DNA of 64,000 bases. Source: Auanema rhodensis. Lineage: Eukaryota; Nematoda; Chromadorea; Rhabditida; Rhabditidae. Positions 51,968-64,000 of this stretch are shown here, piece by piece. The notes under the pieces were generated by a model that saw only the letters and a program-made list of their open reading frames with translations, searched no databases and was not told the DNA's origin. Numbering within the stretch: position 1 is the stretch's first letter; each line of letters starts with the position of its first letter. The stretch covers positions 12,472,131 through 12,536,130 of the forward strand of contig OZ059894.1 of the NCBI GenBank assembly GCA_964057225.1, written 5' to 3'. A program made the position numbers and the translations under genes.

Positions 51968-54900
51968 GACTCACACATGAAAACACATGCCAAACCGTTT
52001 TTTCTATCTCACATTATAACAAGTAACTGAACAACATAAGCACGTCAAGGTTAAACAAGATTAATCATAATTTAACGAAACGTTTGAATATATGAATGAA
52101 CTTAACTATTATCTCACCAATATGCCAATAGAACAACTTTTTTTAATGTGAGACAGATTGCAGCATAATTTGATGAGAACTTTAGAACAGTTGCAGTGAC
52201 TCACACATGAAAACACATGCCAAACCGTTTTTTCTATCTCACATTATAACAAGTTACTGAACAACATAAGCACGTCAAGGTTAAACAAGATTGATCATCA
52301 TTTAACGAAACGTTTAAATATATGAATGAACTCAACAATTATTTTACCAATATGCCAATGCAACAACTTTTTCTAATGTGAGACAAATTGAAGCCTAAGT
52401 TGATGAGAACTTTGTAACAGTTGCAGTGACCCACACATGAAAACACATGCCAAACCGTTTTTTCTATCTCACATTATAACAAGTAACTGAACAACATGAG
52501 CACGTCAAGGTTAAACAAGATTGATCATCATTTAACGAAACGTTTAAATATATGAATGAACTCAACAATTATTTTACCAATATGCCAATGCAACAACTTT
52601 TTCTAATGTGAGACAAATTGAAGCATAATTGGATGAGAACTTTAGAACAGTTGCAGTGACTCACACTTGAAAACACATGCCAAACCGTTTTTTTTATCTC
52701 ACAGTACAACAAAAAACTGAGCAACATATGAACACTGTGGTTGAACATGATGAGTCATCATTTACCGAAACGTTCGTACATTTAATATGAATCAACTTAA
52801 CAAATAATTCACCAATATGCCAATACAACAACATTTTTCCAAATGTGAGACAAATTGAAGCCTAATTTGATGAAAACTTTGAAACAGTTGCAGTGATCCA
52901 CACATGAAAACACATGCCAAACCGTTTTTTCTATCTCACAGTATAACAAGTAACTGAACAACATAAGCACGTCAAGGTTAAACAAGATTGATCATAATTT
53001 AACGAAACGTTTAAATATATGAATGAACTTAACTATTATCTCACCAATATGCCAATACAACAACTTTTTTTATTGTGAGACGAATTGCAGCATAATTTGA
53101 TGAGAACTTTGGAACAGTTGCAGTGACTTACACATGAAAACACATGCCAAACCGTTTTTTCTATCTCACATTATAACAAGTAACTGAACAACATAAGCAC
53201 ATCGAGGTTTAACAAGATTGATCATCATTCAACGAAACGTTTGTATATATGAATGAATTTAACATTTATTTTACCAATAACCCAATGCAACTATCTTCTC
53301 TCATGTGAGACAAATTGAAGACTAAGTTGATAAGAACTTTGGAACAGTTGCAGTGACCCACACATGAAAACACATGCCAAATCGTTTTTTCTATCTCACA
53401 TTATAACAAGTAACTGAACAACATAAGCCCATCGAGGTTAAACAAGATTGATCATCATTCAACGAAACGTTTAAATATATGAATGAACTCAATAATTATT
53501 TTACCAATATGCCAATGCAACAACTTTTTCTAATGTGAGACAAATTGAAGCCTAAGTTGATGAGAACTTTGGAACAGTTGCAGTGACTCACACATGAAAA
53601 CACATGCCAAACCGTTTTTTTTATCTCACAGTACAACAGAAAACTGAGCAACATATGAACATTGTGGTTGAACATGATGAGTCATCATTTACCGAAACGT
53701 TCGTATATATTATATGAATCAACTTAACAAATATTTCACCAATATGCCAATACAACAACATTTTTTTTAATGTGAGACAAATTGAAGCCTAATTTGATGG
53801 AAACTTTGAAACAGTTGCAGTGACTCACACATGAAAACACATGCCAAACCGTTTTTTCTATCTCACAGTATAACAAGTAACTGAACAACATAAACACGTC
53901 AAGGTTAAACAAGATTGATCATAATTTAACGAAACGTTTAAATATATGAATGAACTTAACTATTATCTCACCAATATGCCAATACAACAACTTTTTTTAT
54001 TGTGAGACGAATTGCAGCATAATTTGATGAGAACTTTGGAACAGTTGCAGTGACTTACACATGAAAACACATGCCAAACCGTTTTTTCTATCTCACATTA
54101 TAACAAGTAACTGAACAACATAAGCACATCGAGGTTTAACAAGATTGATCATCATTCAACGAAACGTTTGTATATATCAATGAATTTAACATTTATTTTA
54201 CCAATAACCCAATGCAACTATCTTCTCTCATGTGAGACAAATTGAAGACTAAGTTGATAAGAACTTTGGAACAGTTGCAGTGACCCACACATGAAAACAC
54301 ATGCCAAATCGTTTTTTCTATCTCACATTATAACAAGTAACTGAACAACATAAGCACGTCAAGGTTAAACAAGATTGATCATCATTTAACGAAACGTTTA
54401 AATATATGAATGAACTCAACAATTATTTTACCAATATGCCAATGCAACAACTTTTTCTAATGTGAGACAAATTGAAGCATAATTGGATGAGAACTTTAGA
54501 ACAGTTGCAGTGACTCACACTTGAAAACACATGCCAAACCGTTTTTTTTATCTCACAGTACAACAAAAAACTGAGCAACATATGAACACTGTGGTTGAAC
54601 ATGATGAGTCATCATTTACCGAAACGTTCGTACATTTAATATGAATCAACTTAACAAATAATTCACCAATATGCCAATACAACAACATTTTTCCAAATGT
54701 GAGACAAATTGAAGCCTAATTTGTTGAAAACTTTGAAACAGTTGCAGTGATCCACACATGAAAACACATGCCAAACCGTTTTTTCTATCTCACAGTATAA
54801 CAAGTAACTGAACAACATAAGCACGTCAAGGTTAAACAAGATTGATCATAATTTAACGAAACGTTTAAATATATGAATGAACTTAACTATTATCTCACCA

Positions 54901-57522
54901 ATATGCCAATACAACAACTTTTTTTATTGTGAGACGAATTGCAGCATAATTTGATGAGAACTTTGGAACAGTTGCAGTGACTTACACATGAAAACACATG
55001 CCAAACCGTTTTTTCTATCTCACATTATAACAAGTAACTGAACAACATAAGCACATCGAGGTTTAACAAGATTGATCATCATTCAACGAAACGTTTGTAT
55101 ATATGAATGAATTTAACATTTATTTTACCAATAACCCAATGCAACTATCTTCTCTCATGTGAGACAAATTGAAGACTAAGTTGTTAAGAACTTTGGAACA
55201 GTTGCAGTGACCCACACATGAAAACACATGCCAAATCGTTTTTTCTATCTCACATTATAACAAGTAACTGAACAACATAAGCCCATCGAGGTTAAACAAG
55301 ATTGATCATCATTCAACGAAACGTTTAAATATATGAATGAACTCAATAATTATTTTACCAATATGCCAATGCAACAACTTTTTCTAATGTGAGACAAATT
55401 GAAGCCTAAGTTGATGAGAACTTTGGAACAGTTGCAGTGACTCACACATGAAAACACATGCCAAACCGTTTTTTTTATCTCACAGTACAACAGAAAACTG
55501 AGCAACATATGAACATTGTGGTTGAACATGATGAGTCATCATTTACCGAAACGTTCGTATATATTATATGAATCAACTTAACAAATATTTCACCAATATG
55601 CCAATACAACAACATTTTTTTTAATGTGAGACAAATTGAAGCCTAATTTGATGGAAACTTTGAAACAGTTGCAGTGACTCACACATGAAAACACATGCCA
55701 AACCGTTTTTTCTATCTCACAGTATAACAAGTAACTGAACAACATAAACACGTCAAGGTTAAACAAGATTGATCATAATTTAACGAAACGTTTAAATATA
55801 TGAATGAACTTAACTATTATCTCACCAATATGCCAATACAACAACTTTTTTTATTGTGAGACGAATTGCAGCATAATTTGATGAGAACTTTGGAACAGTT
55901 GCAGTGACTTACACATGAAAACACATGCCAAACCGTTTTTTCTATCTCACATTATAACAAGTAACTGAACAACATAAGCACATCGAGGTTTAACAAGATT
56001 GATCATCATTCAACGAAACGTTTGTATATATGAATGAATTTAACATTTATTTTACCAATAACCCAATGCAACTATCTTCTCTCATGTGAGACAAATTGAA
56101 GACTAAGTTGATAAGAACTTTGGAACAGTTGCAGTGACCCACACATGAAAACACATGCCAAATCGTTTTTTCTATCTCACATTATAACAAGTAACTGAAC
56201 AACATAAGCCCATCGAGGTTAAACAAGATTGATCATCATTCAACGAAACGTTTAAATATATGAATGAACTCAATAATTATTTTACCAATATGCCAATGCA
56301 ACAACTTTTTCTAATGTGAGACAAATTGAAGCCTAAGTTGATGAGAACTTTGGAACAGTTGCAGTGACTCACACATGAAAACACATGCCAAACCGTTTTT
56401 TCTATCTCACATTATAACAAGTAACTGAACAACATAAGCACGTCAAGGTTAAACAAGATTAATCATAATTTAACGAAACGTTTGAATATATGAATGAACT
56501 TAACTATTATCTCACCAATATGCCAATAGAACAACTTTTTTTAATGTGAGACAGATTGCAGCATAATTTGATGAGAACTTTAGAACAGTTGCAGTGACTC
56601 ACACATGAAAACACATGCCAAACCGTTTTTTCTATCTCACATTATAACAAGTAACTGAACAACATAAGCACGTCAAGGTTAAACAATATTAATCATAATT
56701 TAACGAAACGTTTGAATATATGAATGAACTTAACTATTATCTCACCAATATGCCAATAGAACAACTTTTTTTAATGTGAGACAGATTGCAGCATAATTTG
56801 ATGAGAACTTTAGAACAGTTGCAGTGACTCACACATGAAAACACATGCCAAACCGTTTTTTCTATCTCACATTATAACAAGTAACTGAACAACATAAGCA
56901 CATCGAGGTTTAACAAGATTGATCATCATTCAACGAAACGTTTGTATATATGAATGAATTTAACATTTATTTTACCAATAACCCAATGCAACTATCTTCT
57001 CTCATGTGAGACAAATTGAAGACTAAGTTGATAAGAACTTTGGAACAGTTGCAGTGACCCACACATGAAAACACATGCCAAATCGTTTTTTCTATCTCAC
57101 ATTATAACAAGTAACTGAACAACATAAGCACGTCAAGGTTAAACAAGATTGATCATCATTTAACGAAACGTTTAAATATATGAATGAACTCAACAATTAT
57201 TTTACCAATATGCCAATGCAACAACTTTTTCTAATGTGAGACAAATTGAAGCATAATTGGATGAGAACTTTAGAACAGTTGCAGTGACTCACACTTGAAA
57301 ACACATGCCAAACCGTTTTTTTTATCTCACAGTACAACAAAAAACTGAGCAACATATGAACACTGTGGTTGAACATGATGAGTCATCATTTACCGAAACG
57401 TTCGTATATTTAATATGAATCAACTTAACAAATAATTCACCAATATGCCAATACAACAACATTTTTCCAAATGTGAGACAAATTGAAGCCTAATTTGATG
57501 AAAACTTTGAAACAGTTGCAGT

Positions 57523-58214
57523 GATCCACACATGAAAACACATGCCAAACCGTTTTTTCTATCTCACAGTATAACAAGTAACTGAACAACATAAGCACGT
57601 CAAGGTTAAACAAGATTGATCATAATTTAACGAAACGTCTAAATATATGAATGAACTTAACTATTATCTCACCAATATGCCAATAGAACAACTTTTTTGA
57701 ATGTGAGACAGATTGCAGCATAATTTGATGAGAACTTTAGAACAGTTGCAGTGACCCACACATGAAAACACATGCCAAATCGTTTTTTCTATCTCACATT
57801 ATAACAAGTAACTGAACAACATAAGCCCATCGAGGTTAAACAAGATTGATCATCATTCAACGAAACGTTTAAATATATGAATGAACTCAATAATTATTTT
57901 ACCAATATGCCAATGCAACAACTTTTTCTAATGTGAGACAAATTGAAGCCTAAGTTGATGAGAACTTTGGAACAGTTGCAGTGACTTACACATGAAAACA
58001 CATGCCAAACCGTTTTTTCTATCTCACATTATAACAAGTAACTGAACAACATAAGCTCGTCGAGGTTAAACAAGATTGATCATCATTTAACGAAACGTTT
58101 AAATATATGAATGAACTCAACAATTATTTTACCAATATGCCAATACAACAACATTTTTTTTAATGTGAGACAAATTGAAGCCTAAGTTGATAAGAACTTT
58201 GGAACAGTTGCAGT
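57523..58214 (+). repeat. Transition block to the outer zone
   Basis: Three units with AACGTCTAAATATATG (about 57634) and CTTTTTTGAATGTGAG (about 57692), then class F and class A/B-like units. The first two rare markers recur only near 62484 and 62541, an offset of about 4848 bp. After this point no class D or E unit is seen. Confidence 0.75.
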
Positions 58215-59128
58215 GACCCACACATGAAAACACATGCCAAACCGTTTTTTCTATCTCACATTATAACAAGTAACTGAACAACATAAGCACATCGAGGTTA
58301 AACGAGATTGATCATCATTAAACGAAACGTTTGTATATATGAATGAACTCAACAATTATTTTACCAATATGCCAATACAACAACATTTTTTTTAATGTGA
58401 GACAAATTGAAGCCTAATTTGATGAAAACTTTAGAACAGTTGCAGTGACTCACACATGGAAACACATGCCAAACCGTTTTTTCTATCTCACAGTATAACA
58501 AGTAACTGAACAACATAAGCTCGTCGAGGTTAAACAAGATTGATCATCATTTAACGAAACGTTTAAATATATGAATGAACTCAATAATTATTTTACCAAT
58601 ATGCCAATGCAACAACTTTTTCTAATGTGAGACAAATTGAAGCCTAATTTGATGAAAACTTCAGAACAGTTGCAGTGACCCACACATGAAAACACATGCC
58701 AAACCGTTTTTTCTATCTCACATTATAACAAGTAACTGAACAACATAAGCACATCGAGGTTAAACGAGATTGATCATCATTTAACGAAACGTTTAAATAT
58801 ATGAATGAACTCAACAATTATTTTACCAATATGCCAATGCAACAACTTTTTCTAATGTGAGACAAATTGAAGCCTAAGTTGATGAGAACTTTGGAACAGT
58901 TGCAGTGACCCACACATGAAAACACATGCCAAACCGTTTTTTCTATCTCACATTATAACAAGTAACTGAACAACATAAGCACATCGAGGTTAAACGAGAT
59001 TGATCATCATTAAACGAAACGTTTGTATATATGAATGAACTCAACAATTATTTTACCAATATGCCAATACAACAACATTTTTTTCAATGTGAGACAAATT
59101 GAAGCCTAATTTGATGAAAACTTTAGAA
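58215..59128 (+). repeat. 914 bp four-unit block, copy 1
   Basis: Order B, C-like (ACTCAATAATT), A, then B with TTTTTTCAATGTGAG at about 59085. Repeats at +3002 and +4618. Confidence 0.8.
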
Positions 59129-59409
59129 CAGTTGCAGTGACTCACACATGGAAACACATGCCAAACCGTTTTTTCTATCTCACAGTATAACAAGTAACTG
59201 AACAACATGAGCTCGTCGAGGTTAAACAAGATTGATCATCATTTAACGAAACGTTTAAATATATGAATGAACTTAACAATTATTTTACCAATATGCCAAT
59301 GCAACAACTTTTTCTAATGTGAGACAAATTGAAGCCTAATTTGATGAAAACTTTAGAACAGTTGCAGTGACTCACACATGGAAACACATGCCAAACCGTT
59401 TTTTCTATC

Positions 59410-60334
59410 TCACAGTATAACAAGTAACTGAACAACATAAGCTCGTCGAGGTGAAACAAGATTGATCATCATTTAACGAAACGTTTAAATATATGAATGA
59501 ACTCAACAATTATTTTACCAATATGCCAATACAACAACATTTTTTTTAATGTGAGACAAATTGAAGCCTAATTTGATGAAAACTTTAGAACAGTTGCAGT
59601 GACTCACACATGGAAACACATGCCAAACCATTTTTTCTATCTCACAGTATAACAAGTAACTGAACAACATAAGCTCGTCGAGGTTAAACAAGATTGATCA
59701 TCATTTAACGAAACGTTTAAATATATGAATGAACTCAATAATTATTTTACCAATATGCCAATGCAACAACTTTTTCTAATGTGAGACAAATTGAAGCCTA
59801 AGTTGATGAGAACTTTGGAACAGTTGCAGTGACTTACACATGAAAACACATGCCAAACCGTTTTTTCTATCTCACATTATAACAAGTAACTGAACAACAT
59901 AAGCTCGTCGAGGTTAAACAAGATTGATCATCATTTAACGAAACGTTTAAATATATGAATGAACTCAACAATTATTTTACCAATATGCCAATACAACAAC
60001 ATTTTTTTTAATGTGAGACAAATTGAAGCCTAATTTGATGAAAACTTTAGAACAGTTGCAGTGACTCACACATGGAAACACATGCCAAACCGTTTTTTCT
60101 ATCTCACAGTATAACAAGTAACTGAACAACATAAGCTCGTCGAGGTTAAACAAGATTGATCATCATTTAACGAAACGTTTAAATATATGAATGAACTTAA
60201 CAATTATTTTACCAATATGCCAATGCAACAACTTTTTCTAATGTGAGACAAATTGAAGCCTAAGTTGATAAGAACTTTGGAACAGTTGCAGTGACCCACA
60301 CATGAAAACACATGCCAAACCGTTTTTTCTATCT
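59410..60334 (+). repeat. 924 bp tandem duplication, copy 1
   Basis: Markers CGAGGTGAAAC at 59451/60375 and CCAAACCATTTTTT at 59627/60551 recur exactly 924 bp apart (four units). Confidence 0.82.
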
Positions 60335-61260
60335 CACAGTATAACAAGTAACTGAACAACATAAGCTCGTCGAGGTGAAACAAGATTGATCATCATTTAA
60401 CGAAACGTTTAAATATATGAATGAACTCAACAATTATTTTACCAATATGCCAATACAACAACATTTTTTTTAATGTGAGACAAATTGAAGCCTAATTTGA
60501 TGAAAACTTTAGAACAGTTGCAGTGACTCACACATGGAAACACATGCCAAACCATTTTTTCTATCTCACAGTATAACAAGTAACTGAACAACATAAGCTC
60601 GTCGAGGTTAAACAAGATTGATCATCATTTAACGAAACGTTTAAATATATGAATGAACTCAATAATTATTTTACCAATATGCCAATGCAACAACTTTTTC
60701 TAATGTGAGACAAATTGAAGCCTAAGTTGATGAGAACTTTGGAACAGTTGCAGTGACTTACACATGAAAACACATGCCAAACCGTTTTTTCTATCTCACA
60801 TTATAACAAGTAACTGAACAACATAAGCTCGTCGAGGTTAAACAAGATTGATCATCATTTAACGAAACGTTTAAATATATGAATGAACTCAACAATTATT
60901 TTACCAATATGCCAATACAACAACATTTTTTTTAATGTGAGACAAATTGAAGCCTAATTTGATGAAAACTTTAGAACAGTTGCAGTGACTCACACATGGA
61001 AACACATGCCAAACCGTTTTTTCTATCTCACAGTATAACAAGTAACTGAACAACATAAGCTCGTCGAGGTTAAACAAGATTGATCATCATTTAACGAAAC
61101 GTTTAAATATATGAATGAACTTAACAATTATTTTACCAATATGCCAATGCAACAACTTTTTCTAATGTGAGACAAATTGAAGCCTAAGTTGATAAGAACT
61201 TTGGAACAGTTGCAGTGACCCACACATGAAAACACATGCCAAACCGTTTTTTCTATCTCA
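60335..61260 (+). repeat. 924 bp tandem duplication, copy 2
   Basis: Adjoins copy 1; agreement ends near 61262, where CACATTAT replaces CACAGTAT of the copy 1 position. Confidence 0.8.
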
Positions 61261-62130
61261 CATTATAACAAGTAACTGAACAACATAAGCACATCGAGGT
61301 TAAACGAGATTGATCATCATTAAACGAAACGTTTGTATATATGAATGAACTCAACAATTATTTTACCAATATGCCAATACAACAACATTTTTTTTAATGT
61401 GAGACAAATTGAAGCCTAATTTGATGAAAACTTTAGAACAGTTGCAGTGACTCACACATGGAAACACATGCCAAACCGTTTTTTCTATCTCACAGTATAA
61501 CAAGTAACTGAACAACATAAGCTCGTCGAGGTTAAACAAGATTGATCATCATTTAACGAAACGTTTAAATATATGAATGAACTCAATAATTATTTTACCA
61601 ATATGCCAATGCAACAACTTTTTCTAATGTGAGACAAATTGAAGCCTAATTTGATGAAAACTTCAGAACAGTTGCAGTGACCCACACATGAAAACACATG
61701 CCAAACCGTTTTTTCTATCTCACATTATAACAAGTAACTGAACAACATAAGCACATCGAGGTTAAACGAGATTGATCATCATTTAACGAAACGTTTAAAT
61801 ATATGAATGAACTCAACAATTATTTTACCAATATGCCAATGCAACAACTTTTTCTAATGTGAGACAAATTGAAGCCTAAGTTGATGAGAACTTTGGAACA
61901 GTTGCAGTGACCCACACATGAAAACACATGCCAAACCGTTTTTTCTATCTCACATTATAACAAGTAACTGAACAACATAAGCACATCGAGGTTAAACGAG
62001 ATTGATCATCATTAAACGAAACGTTTGTATATATGAATGAACTCAACAATTATTTTACCAATATGCCAATACAACAACATTTTTTTCAATGTGAGACAAA
62101 TTGAAGCCTAATTTGATGAAAACTTTAGAA
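61217..62130 (+). repeat. 914 bp four-unit block, copy 2
   Basis: Unit starts and the TTTTTTCAATG marker (62087) fall 3002 bp after copy 1. It is followed by a GACTT unit rather than the class C unit of copies 1 and 3. Confidence 0.8.
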
Positions 62131-62600
62131 CAGTTGCAGTGACTTACACATGAAAACACATGCCAAACCGTTTTTTCTATCTCACATTATAACAAGTAAC
62201 TGAACAACATAAGCTCGTCGAGGTTAAACAAGATTGATCATCATTTAACGAAACGTTTAAATATATGAATGAACTCAATAATTATTTTACCAATATGCCA
62301 ATGCAACAACTTTTTCTAATGTGAGACAAATTGAAGCCTAATTTGATGAAAACTTCAGAACAGTTGCAGTGACTCACACATGAAAACACATGCCAAACCG
62401 TTTTTTTTATCTCACAGTATAACAAGTAACTGAACAACATAAGCACGTCAAGGTTAAACAAGATTGATCATAATTTAACGAAACGTCTAAATATATGAAT
62501 GAACTTAACTATTATCTCACCAATATGCCAATAGAACAACTTTTTTGAATGTGAGACAGATTGCAGCATAATTTGATGAGAACTTTAGAACAGTTGCAGT

Positions 62601-62832
62601 GACCCACACATGAAAACACATGCCAAATCGTTTTTTCTATCTCACATTATAACAAGTAACTGAACAACATAAGCTCGTCGAGGTTAAACAAGATTGATCA
62701 TCATTTAACGAAACGTTTAAATATATGAATGAACTCAACAATTATTTTACCAATATGCCAATACAACAACATTTTTTTTAATGTGAGACAAATTGAAGCC
62801 TAAGTTGATAAGAACTTTGGAACAGTTGCAGT
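62601..62832 (+). repeat. Hybrid F/A-B unit marking a second one-unit deletion
   Basis: The head has class F CCAAATCG, the middle has AGCTCGTCGAGG and the tail the B-type T8 tract. Compared with 57753-58214 one unit is missing: the offset changes from 4848 to 4618 bp within this unit. Confidence 0.75.
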
Positions 62833-63746
62833 GACCCACACATGAAAACACATGCCAAACCGTTTTTTCTATCTCACATTATAACAAGTAACTGAACAAC
62901 ATAAGCACATCGAGGTTAAACGAGATTGACCATCATTAAACGAAACGTTTGTATATATGAATGAACTCAACAATTATTTTACCAATATGCCAATACAACA
63001 ACATTTTTTTTAATGTGAGACAAATTGAAGCCTAATTTGATGAAAACTTTAGAACAGTTGCAGTGACTCACACATGGAAACACATGCCAAACCGTTTTTT
63101 CTATCTCACAGTATAACAAGTAACTGAACAACATAAGCTCGTCGAGGTTAAACAAGATTGATCATCATTTAACGAAACGTTTAAATATATGAATGAACTC
63201 AATAATTATTTTACCAATATGCCAATGCAACAACTTTTTCTAATGTGAGACAAATTGAAGCCTAATTTGATGAAAACTTCAGAACAGTTGCAGTGACCCA
63301 CACATGAAAACACATGCCAAACCGTTTTTTCTATCTCACATTATAACAAGTAACTGAACAACATAAGCACATCGAGGTTAAACGAGATTGATCATCATTT
63401 AACGAAACGTTTAAATATATGAATGAACTCAACAATTATTTTACCAATATGCCAATGCAACAACTTTTTCTAATGTGAGACAAATTGAAGCCTAAGTTGA
63501 TGAGAACTTTGGAACAGTTGCAGTGACCCACACATGAAAACACATGCCAAACCGTTTTTTCTATCTCACATTATAACAAGTAACTGAACAACATAAGCAC
63601 ATCGAGGTTAAACGAGATTGATCATCATTAAACGAAACGTTTGTATATATGAATGAACTCAACAATTATTTTACCAATATGCCAATACAACAACATTTTT
63701 TTCAATGTGAGACAAATTGAAGCCTAATTTGATGAAAACTTTAGAA
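62833..63746 (+). repeat. 914 bp four-unit block, copy 3
   Basis: Starts 1616 bp after copy 2 and 4618 bp after copy 1. It agrees with copy 1 beyond its end, including AACATGAGCTCG at 63822 and 59204, up to the window edge. Private change ATTGACCATC near 62928. Confidence 0.8.
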
Positions 63747-64000
63747 CAGTTGCAGTGACTCACACATGGAAACACATGCCAAACCGTTTTTTCTATCTCA
63801 CAGTATAACAAGTAACTGAACAACATGAGCTCGTCGAGGTTAAACAAGATTGATCATCATTTAACGAAACGTTTAAATATATGAATGAACTTAACAATTA
63901 TTTTACCAATATGCCAATGCAACAACTTTTTCTAATGTGAGACAAATTGAAGCCTAATTTGATGAAAACTTTAGAACAGTTGCAGTGACTCACACATGGA

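Larger units (their letters stand above)
50114..57522 (+). repeat. Higher-order repeat D-G-E-F, 927 bp, with interruptions
   Basis: Units of 237+230+230+230 bp repeat as a set. TTTATTGTGAG lies at 50528, 51455, 53072, 53999, 54926 and 55853: the spacings are 927, 1617, 927, 927, 927. Class D starts 50114, 51041, then 52658, 53585, 54512, 55439 follow the same ladder. The 1617 bp step (seven units) holds G'-type units, a class A pair and the CAACAAAAAACTG class D. In the 54512 copy class F is absent and replaced by a class A-like unit before class D. After 56.4 kb the order breaks up, with two nearly identical GTTTGAATATATG units in a row. Confidence 0.88.
1..64000 (+). repeat. Continuous satellite DNA array, ~230 bp unit, about 280 copies
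   Basis: Every line of the window is a copy of the same AT-rich unit in the same orientation. Start-to-start distances counted directly are 232, 232, 232, 230, 230, 232, 230, 230, 232, 232, 230 bp over the first 2.5 kb, and the same lengths recur to the end. No gap, inversion, inserted transposon or unique sequence is visible, so no stretch above 300 bases is unaccounted for. Both ends are inside the array: it starts at a unit start and ends 14 bases into a unit. Long homogeneous arrays of this kind are known from eukaryotic centromeres, pericentromeres and heterochromatic knobs; which of these applies here, and the species, cannot be read from the sequence. Three modest reverse-strand open frames exist but are not genes (see rejected items). 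Confidence 0.98.

Noticed and set aside
1-64000. Ribosomal spacer or tRNA/5S cluster
   Set aside because: No conserved rRNA segments, tRNA arms or pol III box pattern could be found in the unit.
1-64000. Telomeric or simple-sequence repeats
   Set aside because: No TTAGGG, TTTAGGG, TTAGG or similar arrays; only short A/T runs inside units.
1-64000. Naming the species or satellite family
   Set aside because: Base composition and unit length fit many plants and invertebrates; nothing in the window separates them.

Overview
The whole window is one uninterrupted, head-to-tail satellite DNA array. From base 1 to base 64000 I see nothing but a ~230 bp AT-rich unit (the first copy is about 31 % G+C), always in the same orientation, at roughly 280 copies (estimated from length). 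There is no unique sequence, transposon, rRNA, tRNA, microsatellite block or credible protein-coding gene, and both window ends lie inside the array. This organisation points to a eukaryotic centromeric, pericentromeric or other heterochromatic block from a long-read assembly. I do not recognise the satellite family and cannot place the organism.

Units were phased on the recurrent GAC(C/T)(C/T)ACAC start. Three full lengths recur: 230 bp, 232 bp (one T-rich stretch is 2 bp longer, or there is a 2 bp A insertion before ATATATG) and 237 bp (a strongly divergent class, called D here). A fourth form is a 130 bp unit carrying an exact 100 bp deletion, found ten times. Other classes (A, B, C, E, F, G, G', H) are named here only for convenience and are defined by linked diagnostic sites.

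Layout. 1-12.9 kb: only A/B/C/H-type units, including a ~4.15 kb block and its ~3.69 kb copy that differ by a two-unit indel. 12.84-15.02 kb: a 1059 bp tandem duplication that brings in the first 100 bp-deleted units and the first class D units. 15-19.6 kb: mixed classes, with the first class E and F units. 19.65-33.42 kb: a ~6.66 kb block present twice at an offset of 7112 bp. 33.2-39.9 kb: overlapping duplications at offsets of 1985 and 5821 bp, partly copied from 18.6-20.4 kb (offset 15615 bp). 40.8-45.0 kb: a contiguous 2081 bp tandem pair. 43.8-50.8 kb: a ~2.8-3.0 kb block repeated at offset 3935 bp, shifting to 4165 bp after a one-unit indel. 50.1-57.5 kb: a clear four-unit higher-order repeat, D-G-E-F, of exactly 927 bp. 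57.5-64 kb: return to A/B/C-type units, with 924 bp and 914 bp duplicated blocks.

The ordered classes show how the array evolved. Of 19 class E units, 17 begin exactly 467 bp (468 in one copy with a 1 bp insertion) after the start of a class D unit, so D-G-E travels as a module. All 27 class D and all 19 class E units lie between 13.7 and 57.3 kb; the outer parts have none. This is the expected signature of unequal exchange and segmental amplification of a mixed central region. Possible functional elements are a 10 bp inverted repeat, a dyad around AAACGTTT, a GCN4/AP-1-type palindrome unique to class D, and a weak half match to the CENP-B box. These are motif observations without evidence of function.
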